From Auriscalpium vulgare (Eukaryota; Basidiomycota; Agaricomycetes; Russulales; Auriscalpiaceae): a stretch of 64,000 bases of DNA. Shown piece after piece: positions 46,983-59,900 of the stretch; within the stretch, counting starts at the first letter, position 1, and every line of letters starts with the position of its first letter. Location of the stretch: assembly GCA_019915015.1 (NCBI GenBank), contig JAHBBC010000003.1, forward strand, positions 1,240,001 through 1,304,000. The letters are read 5' to 3'. A program made the position numbers and the translations under genes. The notes under the pieces were generated by a model that ran no database searches, was not told the DNA's origin, and was given only the letters and a program-made list of their open reading frames with translations.

Positions 46983-48809
46983 CTACTCATCCTTCTCATG
47001 ACCCTGCATGAGATTCTCGCCCTTGTCACTGAACTTGTTCAGTTCGGCCTTCCATGGCTCCCAGGTTTGGCCGTACTTCTTGAGTAATTGTGCAAGCTCC
47101 GCCCGCTGCTCCTTCTGCAATACAGCCCTTTCAGCCCCAACACCGCCTGCGCAATGCGGTGAAAGATACTTACCAAGTTCCAGGGCTCCTCGCCACCATA
47201 CACGTCGGTGAATACGTTCCCGAGCGGGCCCCGCTGAGCGCTATCCGCCTTCTTGAACGCGCGCATGACGTCTGCCTTCAACCTCGACTTGAGTTCCTCT
47301 TCCTCCTCGTCTGTCCACCACCCTTGCGAGTGTAGGAAGAGTCGGAATCGCGCGATCGGATTATCGATACGCTTTCTGTCTTCAACTTCCTGTCGGGGGC
47401 GATAGGCGAAAGAGTCGTCTGACGTCGAGTGGTGGCCGACCCTGAATTCCCACCACATTCAAGTTCCCATACACATGCGAGAGAAACCTAGAAGACACAG
47501 GAACATACCGGTATGTCATGGCTTCTATCACCACCCCCCTGCCCTTCTCGACGCATAATGTTCTAGCTTTCCGCGTTGCTGCGAGGACAGCCAGCACGTC
47601 GTTCCCGTCCACACGGATCGTGTCCATACCGAAGGCAGCACCCCGTGCAGCAATACCGTCGCCGAAGTATTGCTCTGACGCTGGCGTGGAGATCGCAAAG
47701 CCATTGTTGCGGGCTATGAAGAGCGTCGGCGACGGAAGCGTCGACGCGAAGAGCATCCCGGCATGCGCGTCGCCTTCAGACGCTGCACCCTCGCCAAAAT
47801 AGACCGCAGCAACGTTCTTGCCCCGCCGAAGAGGATCGCGGCGGAGAGCGTACGCGACGCCTGCTGCTTGCGGGACTTGTGTCGCCAGAGGTGATGATAT
47901 TGTGTGGAAGTGGTACTTCGAGGAGCCCCAGTGCTTGTGGCCGTTAACACCGGCAGTGCGTGCACTCATGTGTGACCACGTACTACAGGCATTTGTCTTC
48001 CTTTGCTGGACTCATCTTCCTTGCTGCCAAAGCACTGTGCCATTGTTGCGTCGAGTCCCCACCCACGCCAGAGGAGGACACCTAATTCCCGGTATTGCCC
48101 TGTAACAAGTCAGCCACCGTCGCAGGTCTAAGGTCAAACAAGCCTACCAAGCACCCTACATGTTCGGAAAGAGAGGTAAGGTCGTCTATGAATTCAATCA
48201 AAAGTCAAAACGAACTCATCATCCGAAGCCAAAGCTGCAGCAGTGCCGATGATGGTTGCCTCTTCGCCATACTGAAAGAGTTATTAGGGTCAGGTCTCGT
48301 GAAACGAACCAAGTCGCACTTGCCGCGGTCATCTGTCGGAGGGGTTGAGTTAAGCGCATAGTAAGAGAGCAATACACCGACGTAGAAAGATATCTTCCCC
48401 TGGCGCTGAACATTGTAGAGCAGGTTGTCAACTGTAGGCAATAATACCATGTTCTCATAGCTATGCAAGGGTGAGGTCCCGAAAGACAGAAGGTTTGCAC
48501 GACGGACATTTTGCGAGCAAGGTCTCTACTGATCTGAGTGAAGGGGTCTGAGCAGAGTATATCCAAAAGCTCAGGCAGGCAGCGTACTTCAGGCATCTCT
48601 GCACCGTCAATGAGGTTTCCGACGCCATCGAGGACGCGGTATGTTGGTATTGGTTTCCCGTCTGGAGTGACTGCATTGAAGAAACGAAGGTCGGGGGTTA
48701 TGGCAGATTGCGTGCTTGGAAGAACGCCATGGGGCGCTGAGGTCGAGACAAGCCGGCGAGCGAGGCCAGCACGGCGAACGAAGGGCTGCGAACAGAGCGA
48801 GCGGATCAT
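46983..48809 (-). CDS. Branched-chain 2-oxoacid dehydrogenase E1 alpha subunit, mitochondrial
   Basis: This thiamine-diphosphate subunit decarboxylates the 2-oxoacids of Leu, Ile and Val in the mitochondrial matrix. The start MIRSLCSQPFVRRAGLARRL is an Arg-rich presequence. Conserved parts are TPDGKPIPTYRVLDGVGNLI, NMVLLPTVDNLLYNVQRQGK, ISFY, and YRELGVLLWRGWGLDATMAQ, then GRQMPV spliced to HWGSSKYHFHTISSPLATQ. Cofactor residues sit in YFGEGAASEGDAHAG and RNNGFAISTP. The phosphorylation loop reads GHHSTSDDSFAYR, and the end is GENLMQGHEKDE. These set it apart from pyruvate dehydrogenase E1. Several 50-60 bp introns are in phase. Confidence 0.93.
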
Positions 48810-49367
48810 GGTGAGCTCCAAGAGACTCCGAGTCGAGACGAGCTCGCGCGGCCTTCCGGATCTCGACGCCGGACGCGCGCTCCAGTGTACAAATCGACGA
48901 TGTCTACCGCGTCCATGTCTACAACCTCGATGTCTACAGCGTCCATGTCTACAACCTCGATGTCTACCGCGTCCATGTCTACCGCCTCGATGTCTACCGC
49001 GTCCAGTGGATCGACGCGGCCAGGCCCCGGGCGTGTTGCCATGGTGCTCGTTCCGTCGAACGGCCCAACAGAATGAACAAGGGCCAACCCGATAGTGTGT
49101 CCCCCGCCTGGCAACGCGCCTGCCGCCGCGGCATATTCTGTCTGGCCAGAAATGAGGTCTAATCAACGTACGCAATCATCTCGGCGTTGGCGGGCGTCGG
49201 CTGCCGGTTCCTAGCCGTCAGTTCGAGTAAAGAACTGCCAGTGCCCGCGTACTCGCTCGCCTCGCCTCCCTCCCTTTCTCCTTCCATCCACCTCTTTCGC
49301 TTTCCCCTCCTTGTGCTGCATGCCCTCTTTGCCGTTCTCTCAGTAGCGCAGCTCCCCTTTCTTCGCC
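48810..49367. other. Divergent promoter region with minisatellite
   Basis: Lies between the starts of the E1-alpha gene and the membrane glycoprotein gene. It holds a seven-copy 15-bp tandem repeat (separate entry). A 102-codon minus-strand frame (49114-48806) crosses the repeat and its stop overlaps the E1-alpha ATG as ATGA. Confidence 0.5.
48900..49004 (+). repeat. Minisatellite, 15-bp unit, seven copies
   Basis: Units vary around ATGTCTACCGCGTCC and ATGTCTACAACCTCG, alternating to make a 30-bp higher order. All frames stay open: plus strand MSTAS/MSTTS repeats, minus strand VDMDA/VDIEV repeats. Confidence 0.9.
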
Positions 49368-50899
49368 ATGTTGGTCGCCGCCCTGGCATTGGCCGCGCTC
49401 TTGGCCTTCGGACCGCAGGCCGTCCTTTGCAACTTCCTAACCATCACCTTTTCCCCCATCGCCCAGTGCGGTGCTTTCAATGTATCATTTGTCGGAGGCA
49501 AGCCACCCTCTGCTCTTCCGCTGGCTCTCACAGTCCTTCCTTTCAACTCAACCTCGCCAATCTCCATCCCCATCCCCGAAACCGCCTGGAACAATGTCAC
49601 GAGCACCGGAGCGTTCGTAACCTTCCTCCCCCTCTCCGCCGGAACGACCTTCCTCGCGTCCTTGGACGATGCCAATGGCAATGGCGCCGCGTTTGTCTCT
49701 GATATCATCAGGATCAGTCCCTCGGACAACACGTCATGCCTGGCTACCACCACTCCCTCCACGACCAAACCTCTGTTCACGCTTGCCTCCCCGGTCGGGC
49801 AGTGTCTGCCGTTCAATGTCTCCTTTGACACTACTGTCGATTCCCAGCCGCCCTCGGTCCGAGCGTTCGTTCGGAAAGGCTCTTCATTCCGAGTGCAGCC
49901 CCAAGCAATCGCCAACCCACCTGGCGTCGGGACCTACCTTATGACCGCCGTACGCACCCAAGAAATGGCACTCCTGTTCTCCGACTCGAAGGGCAATCGT
50001 CAGATCTCCGACGTCCTCACTGTCCAAGGGGATACATCCAGCAGCACTTCGTGTTTCAATTTCACGATTCCCGCGATCCCCGTCGGTTCTTCTCCTTCGA
50101 CAAATGGATTGTCCAGGTACGAAGCTTACCATCCCTCACCGATCCTCTTACTCACCATGCTGTGTGCAGAACTACGGTCGTCGCAATCGTCGCGACGTGC
50201 GCCGTAATTTTGGGAGTAGTCACGCTCCTGGTCGTTGTGTGGGTGCGTCGGGAAGCTCGAAGGCGCGCCGTGACTCTCGATAAAGGAATATCCTCGGCGA
50301 ACATCGAGGCAGCTATGCCGCCTCCTCAGGAGAAGCCATACCGCTACACTTTTGCTGCCCCGGAACCAGCTCAATTGCGCCCCAACCCTCCACAGCAAGG
50401 CCGTTACCTCATGGACCCACCATACCCCACCGACCAGTATTCCTCGCTCTCCCCATCGTCAGACTCGCCACTGTCAAACAACGCCGGCGAACGCTCCAGA
50501 TCACAGTTGCCTACCGACGCACAACCAGGCCGCCTTGGGCGCTCCCTCACCGCGAGCGTGTCGCCGAGCACAAGGCCCGTGTCCTCCCTCGACATCGAGG
50601 GCATCCTGGAGACAGCCGAAGCGCGCTCGCCGTTGGAGGCGCAATACGCTCTTGCGTCGCCGCGCAGCGCATATCTGTCCCCGCGCTCCCCGCCGACCAC
50701 AGGGCGCAGTCCAGGCCAGCTCGGTTCGCGAAGCACGCAGGCATTGGATGTGCCGCTCTCCGCCACACCGTCCGGGAGGTTCTCAGGGATGTCGGCTGTC
50801 TCGCAGGGCGATCCACGCGCGGCTGCGCAGCCTGTACTCGCCCGCGGGAACTCCGCGGGGAATCCTTTCATAGAGAGCGGCGGCGGCAGAGCTCGGTAG
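49368..50899 (+). CDS. Secreted-domain single-span membrane protein (sensor-like)
   Basis: Function unknown. A signal peptide (MLVAALALAALLAFGPQAVL) is followed by an extracellular part with two similar modules, each starting with a Cys (FSPIAQCGAFNVSFVGG and LASPVGQCLPFNVSFDT) and rich in N-glycosylation sites. One intron (about 50118-50168) precedes the membrane span VVAIVATCAVILGVVTLLVV with a basic stop-transfer VRREARRR. The cytosolic tail is Pro/Ser-rich and ends IESGGGRAR. The overall plan (signal, Ser/Thr-rich ectodomain, one span, disordered tail) is shared with fungal cell-wall sensors, but no WSC or Mid2 motif is present. This layout is common among unnamed basidiomycete proteins. 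Confidence 0.82.
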
Positions 50900-51469
50900 T
50901 TGGGAGCAGTGGAACGGCATTCCTCGACCTGGATCAAATCTGGGTGCGGCCCAAGCATCGCGGAGCGCCATAGGGAGGGTGCTGCACGCCTGTGTAGGAG
51001 TATATTTTTTGTGAAAGGACTGCTTGTATCTTAATTTTGGCGATCTTGCACTACTTACTCCGGGCGTTCGAACGATCGTATATTCAGTACAGGGATATCG
51101 ATGGGATGTGTTTCGTGGAGATGACTACGGTATACGACAGGTATTCGTAGCAATTTGAATAATCGGAACGTAGGCCCTGTTTTGCAATTTGGTCGCAATC
51201 CGAGATGGCCGAATCGCGGAAGATGCTCAGTCGGTATCCTGCTTATCCTCTTAAACTTTCCAATACCTGAGGCCTGAGGCCGAGGCCTCTCAGAGGTGCA
51301 CGTCTGACTTCTCGGCTGTACATTCGCCCACAAATGTTGTCAGTTATGCCGTATGGTGACACGGTGACGGGTACAAACTCCTATGGGTGCTCGAAGTCAG
51401 TCCTGAATTTGAATACTGAAGTGTTCTAGCGAGAGATATCGATACACACTAATGTGAAGAACATTGAGA
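50900..51469. other. intergenic between convergent genes
   Basis: Holds the 3' ends of the membrane glycoprotein gene and the small basic protein gene. A 92-codon minus-strand frame at 51055-51333 has no supporting feature. Confidence 0.45.
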
Positions 51470-51777
51470 TTACTCCGGGTCGTCTTGCGGAAGTTTTTGT
51501 GCAGCTTCTCGTGCTCTTCGTCGTCCGCCCAGCATGATGTCCACATAGTCCGCTCCTCCAAGAACGTGTCCTTCCGCCCCGGGCTTTCTACTCGCCGATT
51601 TTGCCTTCACAACTGCCTTCTTTTTCGCAGCTGCAGCCGTGGCAGCCTGCTCGATGTGCCCACTGGCTGCCGGCGCGCTATTCTTTTTCTGCGGGGGCTA
51701 AAGGTCAATGTACTGCGACCGCAAACTTGATGCGGGGTGCGCACATTCCGCTTGTGGAGCTTTGCACTTCTACCCAT
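51470..51777 (-). CDS. Small basic protein, candidate nucleolar or ribosome-biogenesis factor
   Basis: Two exons (51777-51745 and 51688-51470) join in phase across a 56-bp GT-AG intron to give a protein of about 83 residues. It starts MGRSAKLHKRN, continues with a Lys/Ala-rich stretch (AAAAKKKAVVKAKSASRK) and ends with GGADYVDIMLGGRRRAREAA and QKLPQDDPE. The very basic start and the conserved-looking GADYV..M.GGRR motif suggest a conserved small nuclear or nucleolar protein. That is inference and I cannot name the family. It lies 247 bp downstream of the DAHP synthase gene on the same strand. Confidence 0.6.
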
Positions 51778-52024
51778 TGTGCGCGGGGTATGCAGCTGCA
51801 GTCGTGCAAGAGGAAGCTCGGCCGGCTACAGGTGGCAGAGTGACAGAGGCCGAGGATGGCCGCGGCGCTCGAAATTTGTAGCGCACCTTTTGAGATACTG
51901 GAGCTCGAAATCCCTCTCAATGTATGCAGAAGAAAAAGGCGCACAACGAAGATGGCGGATACATTTGCGATGGGAAATACAGTGCATCGTACAACATCTC
52001 TAAGCAAAAGACACGCCGTGCAGG

Positions 52025-53431
<1,407 letters not shown>

Positions 53432-54361
53432 CGAAAGGTCAGACACTGTGGAAGGGCGGTAAGGAGGTGCGGGAAAGGCGGGCGAAAGAAGGACGACGAC
53501 TGGGGTTCTTATATGCAAAGACTCACTGATGAGGTGATTCAACCACGCGATAACGCAGCCGGGACAGATGGAGGACGGTGTGTGTGCGGGCTCGGCGGGC
53601 GGTCATGTTGCAGCTCGCCGTGACAAAACGTGACCCTGAAATTTGTTTAGGATGCGATCTACCGTCAGGATCTCTACCTCCGTAGTGCTCGCAGGTCTCT
53701 GTTCACCATCGCAGTTTGATATCCTCAGCGCACTTGACTCTCCTCTCGGCCCACATCTTACCTCACCAATCCCTGAACCTGATTTCTCCTCGCGCCTCGT
53801 GTCCGCCTAAGGCGCGCTTGCACCCATGCTCTGCGCCTCCTTGGTTCCTAGACTTCCTCATCAGTTCCCTGAGGGTCCTCGTGCGTGCCGTGATGGGCTG
53901 CCAATCAGCCATTGTGATTTGGTCGACCGTGCCGCGCGCTTTGGTATGACTTACAGCCGAGTCACTAGTACTAGTACTATCCTCGCTCCTATTGTATTAG
54001 TAGTTATCCCTGCGACGAAAACTGTACGACTGCTCATCGGACAAGCGGCGCTTATATCATACGTCTTGCCACAGTGCCATCTCCTTTATTTGATTGTTTT
54101 TGGTCCCACTGTAAGGTTGACGACTTGAAGAAATGTGTGGCGGCGAATCGGCACCCACGTGCCGTCACGGTACGCGCGCTCGCACTCTGCCGCCGAGCGT
54201 TGACTAGCTCGACTTCTTCCAACACTTCCATTCAATCCGACACGACATCCACCAGATAAACCGCTCCGTGAGTTCTGCCTCAGTCATGGTTTCCGCGGGC
54301 AGCGAAATTCTGACCTGCTTCCGCATGGCACCAGCTCTACGTCGTCGCCTCCGCACTCGCA
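53432..54361. other. 0.9-kb divergent promoter region
   Basis: Between the starts of the DAHP synthase gene (minus) and TIM9 (plus). No supported gene. A TATA-like site serves the minus-strand gene (separate entry). Confidence 0.45.
53506..53516 (-). promoter_or_regulatory. TATA-like element of the DAHP synthase gene
   Basis: Minus strand reads GCATATAAGAAC about 80 nt before the ATG at 53431. Position and sequence suit a core promoter. Confidence 0.4.
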
Positions 54362-54818
54362 ATGGATTTCTCAGGATTTAACGCGGCCGAGCAGACGCAG
54401 ATGACGCGCATCATCGAGAAGAAGCAGGTGCGGAAATGTGCCGCCGCCTCGCAGTGTGCTGTGTTGACGAGGTGCCGGTCGTGTTCCTCCCTGTGCTGTC
54501 GCGTGGCAGATGCAAGACTTCATGAGGATGTACTCCAACCTCGTCGAGCGGTGCTTCACGTCGTGTTGCAACGACTTCACCAGCAAGGCGCTGTCAACAA
54601 AAGAGGTGTGCCGTGCTACTCTCTATCACGACCATGCGTTATTAACTCCTTAACAGGAACAGTGCATGATGAACTGCGCGGACAAGTTCTTAAAGCATTC
54701 GGAGAGGGTGGGCGCACGTTTCGCAGAGCAAAACGCAGGTGAGTAGCCTACAGTCCGTGAGCTGTTCGTAGTCTCAACAACGTTTGCTGCAGAGATTATG
54801 AACAACCAGCAGAAATAA
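54362..54818 (+). CDS. TIM9: Mitochondrial intermembrane-space chaperone Tim9
   Basis: Tim9 forms a hexamer with Tim10 that escorts carrier proteins across the intermembrane space. Four small exons give [74 protein letters not shown], and the end [15 protein letters not shown]. The twin CX3C motifs (CFTSC and CMMNC) and the length of about 89 residues match Tim9 rather than Tim10. There is no presequence, as expected for Mia40 substrates. All junctions are GT-AG. Confidence 0.95.
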
Positions 54819-55305
54819 CAACCTGTTCCGAGCTGCTACCCCCTCCCACCTATCTCTTCGTCTAATCATATAATGAAAGTCATGGCAATGAGCCTCTTTG
54901 CGGTGCTTCCGGCCTTCCGAACGTTGTGATCCCGTTGGCTTGCAGTGACCGCGACGATATATACCTATCTCGACATCACCGAGATAGGCGAATCGCGTCC
55001 TGTCCTCCCGGTTGTGAGTGGTTGCGTTGATCGACGTCGGACGTTCGCTTGGCCTGGTGGTCCTTCGAAGTCCTTCCCAGACTGTGACACCGATATTCCC
55101 AACTCGTTCGGTTAACGGTATTCATCACGTGGGATTGTTCGGAAGTTTGGTCACCGTAGCCAAGTGAGCAAATTTATAAACACCTCGACTGCGACTCGTC
55201 GCCTCTAGCCGCCCGTGACAACCATAACCCGGTATCCTTTATAATTGCTCGCTGCATAAACGCTCGCTGCCGCTACTCAGCTCCGTCTTGACATATCCTC
55301 CCAGC
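54819..55305. other. intergenic, TIM9 to peroxiredoxin
   Basis: Contains a perfect 9-bp inverted repeat at 54964-54988, a CACGTG at 55126-55131, and TTTATAAA at 55173-55180, about 125 nt before the peroxiredoxin ATG. No gene is seen. Confidence 0.5.
54964..54988. repeat. Perfect inverted repeat, 9-bp arms
   Basis: CCTATCTCG and CGAGATAGG are separated by 7 nt. It could be a protein-binding palindrome upstream of the peroxiredoxin gene or an RNA hairpin past TIM9. Confidence 0.75.
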
Positions 55306-56076
55306 ATGGTCCAAAACACCCTCGTCGGCCAACCCGCACCCGCCCTGTCGCTGAAGAACTACGACGGGAGTACCTACGAGTTCCCTGGCACTTCCGGCAG
55401 GCCAATCGCCCTGTTCTTCTTTCCAAGGGCCGGTAAGTCGGCTCGCCTCGCTCGTATACCTGCCCACTCATCGCATTGCCCAAGGTTCGTACGGATGCAC
55501 CAAGGAAGTGTGCAGTTTCCGTGATGCGCTCGTCGGTGCGTCCGCCCCCTTTCCGCAGCAATACCTGTCGCTGACATTGCATTCCATATCCTGCGATAGA
55601 TCAGGCCACATTCAAGAATTCGAATGTCACGATCGTTGGCGTGAGCCCTGATACTCCCGAGGATCTCAAGGCATTCGCTGCCAAGCAGAACGTCACGGTG
55701 CGTACTTCTGCATGGGTCATCGCAACATACATCCAACTTGTGTGTGTTCCAGTATCCCATCTTGAGTGACCAGGGAGGCGAGGCGCGCCAGGCTTATCAT
55801 GTTGGCAAGGCCCTTTTTGGCCTCGCTGAGTCCGCGCGGGTGACCTTCGTCATTGATCAGAGCGGTGTAGTGCGGTACGTATACGCCTCTATGATGCCCT
55901 TCGTGACTTCAGCTGAAGGCGACTCCGTACTTACTAGGGATGCCCTCGACTCTACCATTAATTTTGGAGCTCATGTGAAGTTTGTTGCGCGATGGCTCGA
56001 GACGAAGTTGCCAGCTACAGAGGCCTCTACCACCGATACCGTTCCCGCCCCAACTCCGGCTTCCGCGACTGCGTAG
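55306..56076 (+). CDS. PrxQ/BCP-type peroxiredoxin
   Basis: A thiol peroxidase that reduces hydroperoxides, close to yeast nuclear Dot5. Five exons give MVQNTLVGQPAPALSLKNYD and GRPIALFFFPRAG, then SYGCTKEVCSFRDAL holding the peroxidatic Cys and, five residues on, the resolving Cys of PrxQ. Next come NVTIVGVSPDTPEDLKAFAA, YPILSDQGGEARQAYHVGKA and FVIDQSGVVRYVYASMM. The tail is Thr/Ala/Pro-rich. There is no signal or mitochondrial presequence, so cytosol or nucleus is likely. The Met at 55306 is the natural start; the longer open frame upstream has no ATG. Confidence 0.92.
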
Positions 56077-56311
56077 AGTTACTTGCGATAACGATTTCTA
56101 TGCTATATATATCATGCTCGATCTGACACGGTCTACAACCTTGAGCCAAGGATTCTTTCACTTAAGCAATGTACTCATACAGTATACATAACTCGTAGGT
56201 TATTGCATCATGATTTCCGACGTGTATATAGTGGCGGAAAAACGATTGCGGATGCATTATGTGAAGCATGCTGTGGTATTATATGGTCCGGTATCAACGG
56301 CCGCGAACAGT

Positions 56312-56734
56312 TCACGAGCTGGGATCGTTGATGTTCTGCTGTGCCTGGCCCTTGTCATGGCGGATGTTGCCTGTGCGTCGGATGAGCAGGTGAACGTGGA
56401 ATGTTAGAAAGTCTGTACGTACCAGCAGCTTGCTGCTGACGATCTCCGGCGATGGCGCCGACAACAGCATCCTTCTTGCCGGTAATGCGGTCGGCGGTGC
56501 CATCGACGTATCCCTTGGCCTGAGCAGCGTTGTACTCGGCCTCGCCGGCAGCGTGCTCCTGCTTGCCGGAGTCCGTCCAGGTCGTGGCACCTGTGAGGTT
56601 GCCGATCGTCTCGACGATCGTCCCCTTCACGGAGTGGTACTGGCCGGTGGTCTTGCTGTGGGCAAATGGGCGTCAGTGCGGGGTCCAAGAGAGACGATGG
56701 AGACTGACTTGGGCTCGTTGTTGTTGAAAGACAT
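56312..56734 (-). CDS. CsbD-like stress-response protein
   Basis: CsbD-like proteins are small, hydrophilic and induced by general stress; their molecular role is unknown. Exons give MSFNNNEPK, then [60 protein letters not shown] and [17 protein letters not shown]. The last exon reads [18 protein letters not shown]. The K-G-x-x-x-E-x-x-G-x-x-x-G pattern and the G-T-x-D-R-x-x-G-K-K-D repeat fit the family. Its promoter carries a TATA box and two bZIP-type sites, in keeping with stress control. Confidence 0.87.
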
Positions 56735-56770
56735 GGTTGGATGATTGAGTGAGTGGATGGATGGACAGTC

Positions 56771-56778
56771 TTATATAC
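56771..56778 (-). promoter_or_regulatory. TATA box of the CsbD-like gene
   Basis: Minus strand reads GTGTATATAAG, 37 nt before the ATG at 56734. This implies a very short leader. Confidence 0.5.
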
Positions 56779-56792
56779 ACGCTCGCGTACTT

Positions 56793-56815
56793 ATGACGTA
56801 GCGTCATGTGACTCA
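56793..56815. promoter_or_regulatory. Stacked bZIP-type sites upstream of the CsbD-like gene
   Basis: ATGACGTAGCGTCAT (56793-56807) has inverted half-sites of CRE/ATF type. TGACTCA (56809-56815) is a consensus AP-1/Gcn4 site. They lie just upstream of the TATA box. The FGAM synthase stop codon is about 120 bp further away. Confidence 0.5.
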
Positions 56816-56937
56816 TGGGGACGCATCACAGGTACCCAGCAACACCACTTGCATATTCGTACAGGTCTACTGCGCTATCTAGCCCTGCACAGCATCGACG
56901 TCAGACCGCGTGGAACAACGCTGCAGGGCCACATACC

Positions 56938-59900
56938 TCAGCCGCACCACTGCCTGGCGCTCTGGAACATCCGGAACCACGGGCCCACGCCCTTCCAGCT
57001 GTCCTTCAGGTGCGGCGGGTGCCAGCTGTTGCTCTCCAACGTCACCACACGCTCCGGGTGCGGCATCAGTCCCAGCACCCGTCCGTCCGGCGTCTGCACA
57101 CCCGTCACCCCGCCCGCGCTGCCGTTCGGGTTCAGCGGGTACACCTCCGTCGCGTTCCCCGCCCCGTCCACATATCGCACCGCAACCAGCCCGCTTTTCT
57201 CCAGGTCCCCTTGCTGCGTCTCCCCACCATACGCAGCGCGACCTTCGCCGTGGGCGACCGCGACAGGCAGCTGCGACGCCACCATGTCCCGCAGGAAGAC
57301 CGAGTTGCGCGTGACCTCGTTCTCCACAATCTCCACAGTCGCCACGCGCGCTTCAAATCGCCCGCTCCTGTTGGCCTTGAACTCGGGCCACGACTCGGCA
57401 CCGGGGATGATCTCCTTCAAGTGGCTGAAGAACTGGCAGCCATTGCACACACCGAGGGCGAACGTGTCCTCACGAGCAAAGAATTCGGCGAATGTGGTCC
57501 GCGCGCCTTGATGTAAGAGTGCGGAATGCGCCCATCCCTTCCCTGCTCCGAGAACGTCGCCGTAAGAGAACCCGCCACATGCCGCTAGCCCTCGGAAGTC
57601 CTCGAGAGACACCTTTGACGAAACGATGTCAGACATGTGCACGTCGACGGCATCGAATCCAGCGGCGGTAAAGGCCCATGCCATTTCAACATGGCCGTTG
57701 ACACCCTGCTCGCGCAGGATCGCGACCTTCGGCCGACGGAATAGGGAGCGCGAGTGGTAGGGCGAGAAGGTCAGGCTGTAGCTCAGACCGGTGTGAGTTG
57801 CGTCCTCGATCAGACTGAATTCCTCGGCCGCACACTCGGGATCGTCGCGCAGAGACTGTATCTGGAAAGACGTGTTCGCCCAGACCTGCTGCAGCTGCGT
57901 TCGCGTGCTTACGAAGATCGGCTCGTGATCGTGGATGATAGTGAAGGACTGCTTTTGAGGACTCGGCAGGACAGTGCCGATGGCGTGAATGGATGTGGAC
58001 GGGAAGCCCTCCGCGACAAACGCGTTGACTAGGAGGCCCACCTGCGACCGTTGCACTTGAATCACAGCTCCCAATTCTTCGTTGAACAGAGCTTCGACGG
58101 GATTTCCTACACCATGCAGCGCGTCCAGATTAATCTCCACACCGGCTCGCCCCGCAAACGCCATCTCCGCGAGAGTGGTGAATAGGCCACCGTCCGAGCG
58201 ATCGTGGTACGCGAGTACGAGGTTCGGGTGGTGCTTCCGGACATTTTGCGTCGCAACGAAGAAAGACTTTAAGACCGCTGCGTCCACCACGTCCGGCGCT
58301 TCGCTCCCGATCTCTTTGAACACTTGCGCGAGCGCTGAGCCGCCCAGCCTCTGTTTGCCCAACGCAAGGTCGACGAACACCAGCGCCGTCCGCTCGTCAA
58401 TGTCGGTCCGGAGCTGGGGCGTCCATGTAACGCCCACATCCTCGACAGGCGCGAAGGCGGTCACGATGAGCGAAAGCGGCGCACTGACTTCCTTCACCTC
58501 CTCATCATCGCGCCACTTCATGGCCATCGACATCGAGTCCTTCCCCACAGGGATGCCGACTCCGAGCGCAGGACACAACTCCATGCCGACAGCATGCACC
58601 GCCTCGTACAAGGCAGCACCCTCTCCCGCCTTGCCCGCAGCGCACATCCAATTCGCACTCAGCTTCACATGGCTCAGTGGCCCGACGTTCGCGGCGGCGA
58701 GGTTCGTGAGAGACTCGGCCACCGCCATACGAGCCGATGCCGCGGCCGACAGCAGAGCCAGCGGTGTGCGCTCCCCGACAGCCATAGCTTCTCCATGATG
58801 GACATCAAAGCCGTACGACGCGCGGGTGACAGCAACGTCGGCGACTGGGACCTGCCAGGGCCCAACCATTTGATCCCGGGTGACGAGCCCTGTCACCGAG
58901 CGGTCGCCGATCGTGATGAGGAAGGATTTCGATGCAACAGAGGGCAGGCGCAGGACGCGCTGCGCGGCCTCGGTGAGGCGCTCGGGCACGGAATGCACCG
59001 AGGGCAGATAGCTGCCGAGCGACGCGTCGAACGGAATGCGATAGGGAGTACGAGTGGCGTCTGCCCTCGTCATTCGCGGCGGCTTGCCAAAGAGGGTGGA
59101 CATTTTGAGCCGGATGACATCGGACTCCAGTAGTCGATCGGTTACGATGAGCTCCTCCTCCAGCGTCGCAGTTCCTACTATGCCAAAGGGACAGCGCTCG
59201 CGCTCAGCCAAGGCCCTGAACACGCCCTCTTGGTCGGGAGATATCGCGAGCACATATCGCTCTTGGGACTCGTTGCACCAAATCTCCATGGGCGACAGGG
59301 AGGAGTCCGCCAAGGGCACGTCGCGGATCTCGAAGATCGCCCCCAGCCCCGAGTCGTGCACAAGCTCAGGCAGCGCATTGGACAGCCCGCCAGCGCCGAC
59401 GTCGTGAATAGACTGGATGGGACTGGCTTCACCGAGGTTCACGCAAGCATCGATGACCTGCTGGCACCGGCGCTGCATCTCGGCGTTGTCCCGCTGCACA
59501 GACGCGAAGTCGAGCTCCGCCGAGCCCGAGCCCAGCGACTGACTTGACGCGGCGCCTCCTCCCAGTCCTATGAGCATGCTCGGCCCTCCGATGACGACCA
59601 CCTTCGCGCCAGCCTGTATTTTCGACTTGTGCGCAAACTGCGGCCGCACATTCCCCAGCCCACCAGCCAGCATGATGGGCTTGTGATAGCCACGGATCTC
59701 GCGCGGGCCATCCTCTACGACCGGCACGCTCTCCGAAAACGTGCGGAAGTACCCTGCCAACGCGGGCCTACCAAACTCGTTGTTGAATGCGCTGGCGCCC
59801 AGTGGGCCCTCGATCATGATGTCCAATGGGGAAGCGATGTGCAAGGGCTTGCCAAAATCTGTTTCCCAAGGCTGCGTGTATCCTGGGACCAAGAGATTGG

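Noticed and set aside
48538..49095. Plus-strand frame of 185 codons over the E1-alpha start and minisatellite
   Set aside because: It runs antisense through the E1-alpha presequence exon and has no conserved feature.
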